From: Stutzerimonas stutzeri
GTDB lineage: Bacteria; Pseudomonadota; Gammaproteobacteria; Pseudomonadales; Pseudomonadaceae
DNA: 62,853 bases
Reading direction: 5' to 3'
Assembly (NCBI RefSeq): GCF_024448985.1
Contig: NZ_JAMOII010000021.1
Location: forward strand, 1 to 62,853
The translations under genes and the position numbers were made by a program. Below, piece after piece: positions 30,913-38,639 of this stretch. How positions within the stretch are numbered: position 1 is the stretch's first letter; each line of letters opens with the position of its first letter. Under the pieces are notes generated by a model. That model saw only the letters and a program-made list of their open reading frames with translations. It was not told the DNA's origin and searched no databases.

Positions 30913-31482
30913 TCAGAAGTCCAGCTGTGGATGTTCAGTAGTCAGCTGCGCGCCGCGCTGGCCGTTCGGACCGATCAGTTGTGTCTGGATCTGCTCGGTA
31001 GCCGGAAAGGCTTCAAACAGCCTCTGCAGATTGATTCCCTGCAGCGCCTCGGGATTCGCGCAGTCATAGCGGTAGCGAGCGTGAATGTCGCTGTGCTGGC
31101 TGTCATGGTCGTGATGTTCATGCGCGTGCTCAGCCGTTTCGGCGTTTGAGTGGAACAGCGGGCTCTCCAGCGCGACCGTTTTCAACGCGCAGCCGGCGGA
31201 CGCAGGTAAACCAAGCAGTGCGGCTGGCTGTTCCAGCTGCTTGTGCGCATCGGCGACCTTGCGCTCGTCCGCCGCGCTGCCCGGCGCATGCTCGAAGCCG
31301 ACCAGGTTTATCGCCGGGCTGCGCAGTTCGATGTCCAGCTCAGCGCGCTCCAGTGCGACATCCAGCTCCGCCGCGCCATGTACATGGGCGCCCAGGTTGC
31401 CGTGTTGATGATCAGGTGCCGGGTGTGCCTGTGCGAGGGTGGATAAAAGGATGAGGGGTAGTGCGAGTGAAAGGTAATGCAT
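30913..31482 (-). CDS. DUF2796 / ZrgA-like zinc-binding periplasmic protein
   Basis: A 189-aa protein with signal peptide (MHYLSLALPLILLSTLAQA). The mature N terminus HPAPDHQHGNLGAHVHGAAELDV is the DUF2796 opening, and a His-rich stretch near residues 115-135 (AEHAHEHHDHDSQHSD) likely chelates zinc. ZrgA of Vibrio/Pseudomonas-type operons is zinc-repressed. CAGGAGCTCGCC precedes ATG 31482. A Zur-like palindrome lies 23 nt further upstream. It heads the four-gene operon. Confidence 0.87.
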   Translation of the reverse strand: MHYLSLALPLILLSTLAQAHPAPDHQHGNLGAHVHGAAELDVALERAELDIELRSPAINLVGFEHAPGSAADERKVADAHKQLEQPAALLGLPASAGCALKTVALESPLFHSNAETAEHAHEHHDHDSQHSDIHARYRYDCANPEALQGINLQRLFEAFPATEQIQTQLIGPNGQRGAQLTTEHPQLDF

Positions 31483-31505
31483 GGCGAGCTCCTGGCCTTG
31501 AAGTC

Positions 31506-31522
31506 GTTACGTTATAACAAAG
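31506..31522 (-). promoter_or_regulatory. Candidate Zur operator
   Basis: GTTACGTTATAACAAAG contains the central palindrome GTTATAAC and resembles gammaproteobacterial Zur boxes (TGTTATA-TATAACA type). It sits 23 nt upstream of the ZrgA-like gene on the same side as its promoter. Zinc control of the following operon is inferred from this and from the His-rich first product. Confidence 0.6.
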
Positions 31523-31589
31523 GTGTGCCAAGACTGGCCAGCCCGTCGAAAGTCATGTGACCATGCCGTGGCTTTTCGGGAGATGAGAA

Positions 31590-31937
31590 ATGATTCGAAT
31601 TCGTGGGCATATCGGTGAGCTGCCGGTGGATCTGAGTGTGGAACTGAATGAACAGGATTGGGCGCAGCTGGCGCGGCAGCTGCCGGCGAGCGCCAATGTG
31701 CAGAGTATGCAGGCAGTGACCGAAGACGGCATCGATCCGCACTGGCTCGGCGCTCAGCAATTGTTACGCGATGTGGGGCGGATGGAGGGGCCGCAGCTGT
31801 TGGCCGAGCTGGAAGCCCTGAGCGGCAGCGCGCAGGCGGCGAAGCGCCTGCTGGTGCGTCTGCGCCATAACGCTCAGGTCAAGGTGCAGAGCAGCGCCGA
31901 CGCACCGATCTACAGCTGGGTAGGAAAGGCGGAATGA
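31590..31937 (+). CDS. Conserved hypothetical protein, 115 aa
   Basis: Starts MIRIRGHIGELPVDLSVELN. It is soluble with no signal peptide or membrane helix and is rich in Leu, Ala and Gln. The C-terminal half (LLRDVGRMEGPQLLAELEAL) is probably helical. No known motif recognised. GGGAGATGAGAA precedes ATG 31590. It is convergent with the peptidase gene, whose stop is 4 nt away. Codon use is like the neighbours, so it looks like a real native gene. Confidence 0.75.
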   Translation: MIRIRGHIGELPVDLSVELNEQDWAQLARQLPASANVQSMQAVTEDGIDPHWLGAQQLLRDVGRMEGPQLLAELEALSGSAQAAKRLLVRLRHNAQVKVQSSADAPIYSWVGKAE

Positions 31938-31941
31938 TTAC

Positions 31942-32802
31942 TCAGAGACGACTTGCCTGAAAGGTGTCGCAGCGGCCCGGCTCGCCACTGTCGAAGCCGG
32001 TACGAAACCACCTTACCCGCTGCGCCGAGGTGCCATGGGTGAAGGCATCCGGCACGACGCGCCCTTGGCTCTGCTTCTGCAGATTGTCGTCGCCGATGGC
32101 ATTGGCCGCGTTCAGCGCTTCCTCCAGGTCGCCTTCTTCGAGCCAATCATGGCGCTGCTGCGCATGGTACGCCCAGACACCCGCGAAGCAATCGGCCTGC
32201 AGCTCCTGGCGAACCAGCAAACCGTTGTCGCCTTCCATGCGGGCACCACGCTGGCGTGCGGCCTGCATCTGCTGAGACACGCCTAGCAACGTCTGCACGT
32301 GATGACCCACTTCGTGAGCGATGACATACGCCTGAGCGAAATCGCCTGCCGCGGAGAAGCGTGAGGCCATCTCGTCGAAGAATTGCAGATCAAGGTAAAC
32401 CTGACGGTCGCCCGGGCAATAGAAGGGCCCGACCGCAGAACTGGCGAAGCCACATGCCGAATTGACACCGCCACGGAAGAGCACCAGCGTTGGGTCGCGG
32501 TACTGCGAGCCGGATTGCTGAAATAAGGCGCGCCAGGTGTCTTCGGTATCACCCAGGATCGCCTGGACGAAGGCCACTTGCGGATCGTCGCCGCGCGCCG
32601 GTGTGTCGCTCTGCTGAGTGGGAGCCGGACCAGCCTGGTTCGCCAGCTGGCCAAGAATCTGCAGCGGGTCCTGGCCGGACAGCAATCCGATCACGACCAC
32701 CACCGCCACGCCCGCCAGACTCAGGCGCCCGCCACCGATGCCGCCGCGTCGGCCGTGGGCATCCACCACGTTGTCACTGCGCCGTGCTTTCTTCCAACGC
32801 AT
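31942..32802 (-). CDS. Neutral zinc metallopeptidase, YpfJ family
   Basis: The 286-aa product has a basic N terminus (MRWKKARRSDNVVDAHGRRG) and one membrane helix at about residues 27-45. The extracytoplasmic domain holds HEVGHHVQTLLG (HExxH-type active site, about residue 163). The region with FCPGDRQVYLDLQFFDEM-like sequence (here YCPGDRQVYLD) is the family hallmark. Substrate unknown. It is the only gene of its unit; its start is 91 nt from the DUF411 gene. Confidence 0.9.
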   Translation of the reverse strand: MRWKKARRSDNVVDAHGRRGGIGGGRLSLAGVAVVVVIGLLSGQDPLQILGQLANQAGPAPTQQSDTPARGDDPQVAFVQAILGDTEDTWRALFQQSGSQYRDPTLVLFRGGVNSACGFASSAVGPFYCPGDRQVYLDLQFFDEMASRFSAAGDFAQAYVIAHEVGHHVQTLLGVSQQMQAARQRGARMEGDNGLLVRQELQADCFAGVWAYHAQQRHDWLEEGDLEEALNAANAIGDDNLQKQSQGRVVPDAFTHGTSAQRVRWFRTGFDSGEPGRCDTFQASRL

Positions 32803-32893
32803 ACATGAGTCCTTCTACCAGACAGTGCTGGTGGATAGACCCCTCGTGCTGGTCGCTAATTCAGCCGGCAGCTTGCGCTTCGTCTGTTTTCGC

Positions 32894-33328
32894 TCAGCGC
32901 ACCGGGTAGTCGGCGAGTACCGATTCGTCGCCGCTTTTGCTCAAGCCGATCACCTTGTAGGCATCCTTGCGGTCGCCCATTTCCATACCTGGAGAACCCA
33001 TGGGCATGCCGGGCACGGCCGCGCCGATCAGATCCGGCTGGGCGCGAAGCTTGAGAATATCGCTGGCGGGCACGTGGCCTTCGACGAATTTGCCGTCGAT
33101 CACGCCGGTGTGGCAGGAGCCCAATCGGTGCGGAACGCCAAGCTTGGCTTTGACCGATGCCATGTCGGTTTCGACGTGATCGGTCACTTCGAAGCCGTTT
33201 TCCTCCAGATGCTTGATCCAGGACTTACAGCAGCCGCAGTTGGCGTCGCGGTGCACGTCGATGGCGATGGGCTCGGCTGCCTGAGCGAGGCTGGCGAAAA
33301 GGGCGGTAGCGAACAGGAGACGGCGCAT
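32894..33328 (-). CDS. DUF411 metal-binding protein
   Basis: The 144-aa product from ATG 33328 has a signal peptide (MRRLLFATALFASLAQAAEP). The DUF411 core contains DANCGCCKSWIKHLEENGF (about residues 27-45); the CGCC group plus later SCHTGVIDG and Met-rich PGMPMGSPGMEMG are typical of copper-linked DUF411 proteins. GGAGGAATTCTT precedes the ATG. It is a periplasmic metal-handling candidate, though it lies far from the cop cluster in this window. Confidence 0.85.
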   Translation of the reverse strand: MRRLLFATALFASLAQAAEPIAIDVHRDANCGCCKSWIKHLEENGFEVTDHVETDMASVKAKLGVPHRLGSCHTGVIDGKFVEGHVPASDILKLRAQPDLIGAAVPGMPMGSPGMEMGDRKDAYKVIGLSKSGDESVLADYPVR

Positions 33329-33509
33329 AAGAATTCCTCCGGGCGGGGTTGGCGGCAGCATACCGCCAAGACGTAGCCGTGCCCAAGTATCGGCCTGTGT
33401 GCAAATGTCGCAGTTTCGGGCGCATTGGTTTAGTTATGGGGCGAACCAAAGCGGGGCGTTTCGGTCCGATGACCACTGTGGTGCGCAGCCGCTATCAGGA
33501 GAGTTTTCG

Positions 33510-34100
33510 ATGCGTTTTGCCCGTTTCGTTCTGATTGTTCAGGCCGTAGTAATGATTGGTTTGAGCCTGGCTTATTGGCTGCGGCCTTATGAAATGGCCA
33601 ATCTGAACGGGATGCTGCTGATGGAGACCGCCTCGGTCAGCCATATGCGCGTCTATTACGGTGGGTTGCAGTTGGGACTGGCGCTGTTTCTGCTCTGGGC
33701 CATGCGCGCGCCGGAGCGTGTCCGGACGGCGCTGACGATGCTGGTTATTACTATGCTGGCGCTGGTTGCGGGACGGTTAGGTTCCTTGTGGCTGGACGGC
33801 GGCGAGTTGATCGGTTTCGACCTGGCCTCGTTGATCTATCGGGTAGGTGCCGCATTGCTCGCTGCAGTCGCGTTGCTGCTGATGCGTGAACGCCCGGTGG
33901 GTGAGCCTGTTGCCGAACCGGAAGTGGACCCCCGGCCCAAACGGCCTCTGATCGATGACGGGCCGCCCAAGCCGTTTCGCCTGGGTGACGGACCAGCGGC
34001 GCCAGCCGACCCTGAGCCTGCGTCAGGCCTTGAGCCGTTTCGGCGGGGTGATCCAGGCGGCCCATCGCTGGAAACGACGCCGGATTCGCCCGTCAGATAA
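33510..34100 (+). CDS. DUF4345-like inner-membrane protein with Pro-rich tail
   Basis: The 196-aa product (MRFARFVLIVQAVVMIGLSL) has four hydrophobic segments up to about residue 125. A charged, Pro/Asp-rich soluble tail follows (about 128-196), ending ETTPDSPVR. The membrane part resembles DUF4345. Function unknown. AGGAGAGTTTTCG precedes ATG 33510, so the upstream extension of the frame is not used. Confidence 0.72.
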   Translation: MRFARFVLIVQAVVMIGLSLAYWLRPYEMANLNGMLLMETASVSHMRVYYGGLQLGLALFLLWAMRAPERVRTALTMLVITMLALVAGRLGSLWLDGGELIGFDLASLIYRVGAALLAAVALLLMRERPVGEPVAEPEVDPRPKRPLIDDGPPKPFRLGDGPAAPADPEPASGLEPFRRGDPGGPSLETTPDSPVR

Positions 34101-34132
34101 CCAGTCCGCAGCGTTGCTGCTGGGTTCAGGCG

Positions 34133-35224
34133 TTAGCCGCGGCGCACCAGCAGCACGCCCGATTCCATATGGTGGGTATAGGGGAACTGGTCGAACAGCG
34201 CGCAGCGTTCGATGCGATGAGTGTCGTGCAGCTGGGCGATGTTCTGCGCCAGCGTCTCTGGGTTGCAGGAGATGTAAAGGATGCGCTCGAAGCGACGAGT
34301 CAGCTCGCAGGTGTCCGGGTCCATGCCGGCGCGGGGCGGGTCGACGAAGACGCTGCCGAAGTCATAGCTCTTCAGATCGATGTCAGCCAGCCGGCGGAAC
34401 GGGCGTACCTCGTTCAGCGCCTGGGTCAGTTCTTCGGCGGAGAGGCGCACCAGGCTGACGTTATAGATGCCGTTATCGTCGAGGTTGTGCAGGGCGGCAT
34501 TGACTGAAGACTTGCTGATCTCGGTGGCCAGTACCTTGCGCACGCGTGTGGCCAGCGGCAGGGTGAAGTTGCCGTTGCCGCAGTAGAGCTCCAGCAGGTC
34601 ATCGTCGCGCTCGCCCAGAGCATCAAAGGCCCAGTTCAGCATCTTCTGGCAGACCTCGCCGTTGGGCTGGGTGAAGGCGCCTTCCGGTTGGCGATAGCGG
34701 AAGGTGCGGCCAGCGACCACCAACTTCTCTTCCACGTAATCACGACCGATGACGATGCGCTTGCCTTTGGAACGGCCGACGATGCTCGCACCGAGCTGCG
34801 CCGCCAGCTGTTCGGCCTCGGCCTGCCAGGCGTCGTCCAGCGGTCGATGATAGGCGAGGGTGATCAGCGCGTCGCCGCTGAGCGTGGTCAGGAACTCTAC
34901 CTGGAACAGCTTGAAACTCAGCGTCTCGCTGGCCATCCAGGCGGCTTTCAGTTGCGGCATCAATTCGTTGATGCGGCGGCTGGCGATGGGAAAGTCGTCG
35001 ATCAGGATCGGCGTGCGGTTGTCGCCCGGCTCGAACATCGCGTAGTGGCGCTGACCATCCTCGCGCCACAGACGGAATTCGGTGCGCAGCCGGTAGTGCT
35101 CGCGCGGCGAATCGAAGACTTCCGGCGCTGGCGCGTCGAACGGCGTCAGCAGTTCGCGCAGCCGCTCGGCCTTGGCAGCGAGTTGAGTGTCGTAGGTGGC
35201 GGGGTCGAAGCGAAGATGAGTCAT
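34133..35224 (-). CDS. trmA: tRNA (uracil-5-)-methyltransferase TrmA
   Basis: Makes 5-methyluridine at position 54 of tRNA (and acts on tmRNA in E. coli) with SAM. The 363-aa product from ATG 35224 starts [15 protein letters not shown]. It has the SAM-binding [16 protein letters not shown] (about residues 212-227), [10 protein letters not shown] and the catalytic Cys in [14 protein letters not shown]. The frame continues upstream into repeat sequence to 35389, giving an unlike extension that is rejected. Confidence 0.95.
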   Translation of the reverse strand: MTHLRFDPATYDTQLAAKAERLRELLTPFDAPAPEVFDSPREHYRLRTEFRLWREDGQRHYAMFEPGDNRTPILIDDFPIASRRINELMPQLKAAWMASETLSFKLFQVEFLTTLSGDALITLAYHRPLDDAWQAEAEQLAAQLGASIVGRSKGKRIVIGRDYVEEKLVVAGRTFRYRQPEGAFTQPNGEVCQKMLNWAFDALGERDDDLLELYCGNGNFTLPLATRVRKVLATEISKSSVNAALHNLDDNGIYNVSLVRLSAEELTQALNEVRPFRRLADIDLKSYDFGSVFVDPPRAGMDPDTCELTRRFERILYISCNPETLAQNIAQLHDTHRIERCALFDQFPYTHHMESGVLLVRRG

Positions 35225-35372
35225 GGTGGCGGCCGTTGCGTGGTGGCCGCGGCGTGTCCGCGCGGCGATCGATGACGAAGGCTGGGCTCGCGCCCACCGA
35301 TGGGGGCGCCGATTGTACGGAGCTGGGGCGGTATTGTCAGGGGCTGCACGGGCTCCGGCTACGAGTGGGGGA

Positions 35373-35451
35373 GGTGGGCTGAAGCCCACCCTACGCTAAT
35401 GAAGCCCGTAGCTCGTAGGGTGGGCCGGGCGGTGTTCCGCTTCAGCCCACC
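35373..35451. repeat. GGTGGGCTGAAGCCCACC-type repeat pair
   Basis: GGTGGGCTGAAGCCCACC at 35373-35390 (followed by CTAC) is a palindrome. A longer, interrupted copy GTAGGGTGGGC...TTCAGCCCACC spans 35415-35451 in the opposite sense. Together they form a BIME-like unit between the NCS2 permease gene and trmA. Related units occur at 28198, 40868 and 43071. Confidence 0.65.
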
Positions 35452-35468
35452 ACTCCCAAGCGAAGCGA

Positions 35469-36764
35469 TCAGCCGTTGAAAAAGCCCAGCTTGATCACGA
35501 ACAGAATCGAGAGGATCCACATCGCCGGGCTCAGTTCGCGCCAGCGGCCGGCCAGCAGCTTGACGGCGGTCCAGGCGATGAAGCCGAAGGCGATGCCGTT
35601 GGCGATAGAGAAGGTCAGCGGCATGGCCAAGGCGGCAACCACCACCGGCGCGGCAACGGTCATGTCGTCCCAGTCGATGCCGGCCAGGCTGCTCATCATC
35701 AGAACGGCAACGAACAACAGCGCGGGTGCCGTGGCATAGGCCGGCACGGCGCCCGCCAGCGGCGCGAAGAACAGGCTGAGCAGGAATAGCAGTGCCACCA
35801 CGCAGGCCGTCAGGCCGGTGCGTCCGCCGGTACTGATGCCGGCTGCCGACTCGATGTAGCTGGTGGTGGTGGAGGTACCCAGCGCCGCACCGGCCATGGT
35901 GGCGGTGCTGTCAGCCAGCAGGGCGCGGCCAAGGCGCGGCATCTTACCGTCCTTATCCAGCAAGTTGGCCTTCTGCGCCACGCCGATCAGCGTGCCGGAG
36001 GTGTCGAACAGATCGACGAAAAGGAAGGCGAAGATCACGCTGATCAACCCGATATCCAGCGCGCCGGCGATATCCAGCTGCATGAAGGTCGGCGCCAGCG
36101 ATGGCGGCATTGAGACCACCGCATCGAGCTCCGACAGCCCGAGCAGGATCGACAGTCCGGTGACCAGCAGAATGCCGATCATCACCGCGCCGGTGACCTT
36201 GCGATAGGCCAGCGCGGCGATGACGAAGAAGCCCAGGCAGGCCAGCAGCGGGCCGCCGGCGCTGAGGTCGCCCAGGCCCACCAGGGTGGCTGGGTTGTCA
36301 ACGACGATGCCTGCATTCTTCAGCGCGATGATCGCCAGGAACAGGCCGATACCTGCCGCAATGCCGGCGCGCAGCGGCAGAGGAATGCTGTGGATGATCC
36401 ATTCGCGGATCCTGAAGATCGACAGCAGAAAGAAGATCACACCGGAGAGGAACACCGCACCCAGCGCCGTCTGCCAGGTGTAGCCCATGGTCAGCACCAC
36501 GGTGTAGGTGAAGAATGCATTCAGCCCCATGCCCGGCGCCAGTGCGATCGGGTAGTTGGCCAGCAGCCCCATGATCGCCGAACCGATCGCACCCGCCAGG
36601 CAAGTCGCGACGAACACCGCACCATGGTCCATGCCGGCTTCGGCGAGAATGCTTGGGTTGACGAAGAGGATGTAGGCCATCGTCAGAAAGGTGGTGATAC
36701 CGGCCAAAAACTCGGTGCGCAGCGTGGTGTTGTGCGCTTTGAGTTGGAACAGCTTCTCCAGCAT
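35469..36764 (-). CDS. NCS2 family purine permease (AzgA/GhxP-like)
   Basis: The 431-aa inner-membrane protein starts MLEKLFQLKAHNTTLRTEFL. Family signatures are GITTFLTMAYILFVNP (about residues 22-37), GMGLNAFFTYTVV and the VFAFLFVDLFDTSGTL-type block (here SVIFAFLFVDLFDTSG, about 233-248). This points to adenine, guanine/hypoxanthine or xanthine uptake; exact substrate uncertain. The frame is open up to 37169, but only ATG 36764 gives the family start. It is divergent from a molybdenum-hydroxylase operon, which may act on a related heterocycle. Confidence 0.9.
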   Translation of the reverse strand: MLEKLFQLKAHNTTLRTEFLAGITTFLTMAYILFVNPSILAEAGMDHGAVFVATCLAGAIGSAIMGLLANYPIALAPGMGLNAFFTYTVVLTMGYTWQTALGAVFLSGVIFFLLSIFRIREWIIHSIPLPLRAGIAAGIGLFLAIIALKNAGIVVDNPATLVGLGDLSAGGPLLACLGFFVIAALAYRKVTGAVMIGILLVTGLSILLGLSELDAVVSMPPSLAPTFMQLDIAGALDIGLISVIFAFLFVDLFDTSGTLIGVAQKANLLDKDGKMPRLGRALLADSTATMAGAALGTSTTTSYIESAAGISTGGRTGLTACVVALLFLLSLFFAPLAGAVPAYATAPALLFVAVLMMSSLAGIDWDDMTVAAPVVVAALAMPLTFSIANGIAFGFIAWTAVKLLAGRWRELSPAMWILSILFVIKLGFFNG

Positions 36765-37122
36765 GGTGAATCCCCTTGTGTGCCGGTCGTGGCCTGGCGG
36801 TTGGGTAATGTCTGCCTCTCGGGACAGTCTCTCGCTACAGCAAAGCCTATAAGCGGGTTGCGCGCCAAGGCGGGGCATCTTACACCGGCCCCGCAGAGGG
36901 TTGAATTTCCCATTGCGTGACCAGCGGGTATCGCCAGCTGGCGCATCGATGCCCTTCGCCCTTTCGGGCAGTCGCTCATGAGTCACTCCGTCATCCGGCT
37001 GAACGTTCTTCCCGCCTGGGCAGTCGTACGCCAAGACGCACGGACAGCGCACCAGATGCCTGAGGTCCTCGGCGAACCTGCGAAGAACAGGTCGCGGACG
37101 ACTCCCGAACCGTGAGGCTGCC
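36765..37122. other. 358-nt divergent intergenic region
   Basis: Separates the NCS2 permease (-) from the Fe-S subunit gene (+) and must hold both promoters. GCGGGGC (36870-36876) and GCCCCGC (36888-36894) form a 7-bp hairpin, and GCCCTTTCGGGC at 36958-36969 forms a second. I looked for a purine riboswitch ahead of the permease and saw no convincing core. No small ORF with ribosome site was seen. Confidence 0.5.
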
Positions 37123-37656
37123 ATGAGCGAAACATCTCCTGCTGCAGGTGGGATTGCCGCCTGCTCCATTACCCTTGAGTTAAATGGCGAGAGCCGCCAA
37201 GTCGAGGTCTATCCCTGGACCACGCTGCTCGACCTGCTGCGCGAACAGCTGTCGTTGACCGGCACCAAAAAGGGCTGCGACCACGGTCAGTGCGGCGCCT
37301 GTACGGTGTTGCTCAATGGCAAACGGATCAATTCCTGCCTGACCCTGGCGATCATGCACGACGGTGCGGAGCTGACCACTATCGAGGGCCTGGCCCGGAA
37401 CGAAGAACTGCACCCGATGCAGGCTGCCTTCGTCAGCCACGACGCCTTTCAGTGTGGCTACTGCACGCCGGGGCAGATCTGCTCGGCTGTCGGCCTGGTT
37501 GCCGAGGGCCATGCACAGACCCGTGATGAGCTGCGCGAGCAGATGAGCGGCAACCTGTGCCGCTGCGGCGCCTACCCGAACATCCTCGCGGCCATCGAAG
37601 ACGCGATGCCGCAAACCCGCGTCCGCCTGACCGCCGTGCGGGAGGTGAAGCCATGA
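37123..37656 (+). CDS. (2Fe-2S)-binding subunit of a molybdenum hydroxylase (PaoA-like)
   Basis: The 177-aa small subunit has two [2Fe-2S] clusters. The plant-type set is CDHGQCGACTVLLNG...C near residues 48-70. The second set is CGYCTPGQ (about 108-115) plus CRCGAYPN (about 144-151). Unlike E. coli PaoA there is no twin-arginine signal, so this enzyme should be cytoplasmic. It overlaps the FAD subunit gene by 4 nt. The three genes follow the PaoABC order (Fe-S, FAD, Mo). Confidence 0.9.
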   Translation: MSETSPAAGGIAACSITLELNGESRQVEVYPWTTLLDLLREQLSLTGTKKGCDHGQCGACTVLLNGKRINSCLTLAIMHDGAELTTIEGLARNEELHPMQAAFVSHDAFQCGYCTPGQICSAVGLVAEGHAQTRDELREQMSGNLCRCGAYPNILAAIEDAMPQTRVRLTAVREVKP

Positions 37657-38639
37657 ATCCCTTCAGCTATGCGCGCCCCTCCGCGATCGATGAAGCCATC
37701 AGTCTGTTTCGCCCGGACAGCCGTTATATCGCCGGTGGCACCAATCTGCTCGATCTGATGAAGGAAAATGTCACCCGTCCGGCGCAGTTGATCGACATCA
37801 CCCAGTTGCCGATGAGCGATATCGAGGAAACTGCCGAAGGCGGTCTGCGTATCGGCGCGCTGGTGAGCAATTCGGAGCTGGCCTGGCATCCGCTGGTGCA
37901 ACGACGCTATCCGTTGCTGTCCCAGGCGATTCTCGCCGGGGCGTCGCCGCAGTTGCGCAACATGGCCACCACCGGCGGCAACCTGTTGCAGCGCACCCGT
38001 TGCTACTACTTCTACGACAGCACCACGCCGTGCAATAAACGAGAGCCCGGCAGCGGCTGTTCGGCGCGTGGCGGCCTCAACCGCATCCACGCGATTCTCG
38101 GTCACAGCGAGGCCTGCATCGCGGTGCATCCCTCCGACATGTGTGTGGCGCTGGCAGCGCTGGATGCCGTAGTGCATGTCCAGGGCCCACAGGGCGAACG
38201 GCGTATCGCCTTCGCCGACTTCCACCGCTTGCCTGATGATGCGCCGGAGCGCGACAACACCTTGGTCGACGGCGAACTGATCACTGCGGTCGAACTGCCG
38301 GCGCAGGGCTTTTCCGCGCATTGCAGCTACCTCAAGCTGCGCGACCGCGCCTCCTATGCGTTCGCCCTGGTCTCGGTCGCAGCCGCGCTGGAAATGGACG
38401 GCGGCACCGTTCGTGACGCCCGTCTTGCCATGGGGGGCGTGGCGCACAAGCCTTGGCGCAAGCAGGAAGCCGAAGCGCTGCTGGTCGGCAAGGCGCCGGA
38501 CGCGTCCACCTTCACCGCCGCGGCCGATGCATTGCTCGAAGGCGCCAGCGGTTTCGAACACAACGCGTTCAAGATCGAACTGGGCCGGCGCGCCATTGTT
38601 CGCGCCCTGACCGACGCTGCCAAAGGAGCCGCCCGATGA
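37653..38639 (+). CDS. FAD-binding subunit with extra Fe-S cysteines (PaoB-like)
   Basis: The 328-aa product starts MNPFSYARPSAIDEAISLFR. It has the FAD-binding YIAGGTNLLDLMKENV and the second FAD loop TTGGNLLQRTRCYYF. Residues about 122-143 hold the insert CYYFYDSTTPCNKREPGSGC, matching the cysteine arrangement that binds a [4Fe-4S] cluster in E. coli PaoB and is absent from ordinary xanthine dehydrogenases. It overlaps both neighbours by 4 nt (ATGA). Confidence 0.9.
   Translation: MNPFSYARPSAIDEAISLFRPDSRYIAGGTNLLDLMKENVTRPAQLIDITQLPMSDIEETAEGGLRIGALVSNSELAWHPLVQRRYPLLSQAILAGASPQLRNMATTGGNLLQRTRCYYFYDSTTPCNKREPGSGCSARGGLNRIHAILGHSEACIAVHPSDMCVALAALDAVVHVQGPQGERRIAFADFHRLPDDAPERDNTLVDGELITAVELPAQGFSAHCSYLKLRDRASYAFALVSVAAALEMDGGTVRDARLAMGGVAHKPWRKQEAEALLVGKAPDASTFTAAADALLEGASGFEHNAFKIELGRRAIVRALTDAAKGAAR

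Noticed and set aside
35225-35389. Upstream extension of trmA into the palindromic repeat
   Set aside because: Translates repeat DNA; ATG 35224 gives the family start.
36765-37122. Purine or xanthine riboswitch ahead of the NCS2 permease
   Set aside because: Two small hairpins exist, but no riboswitch core could be recognised by eye; an Infernal search would decide.
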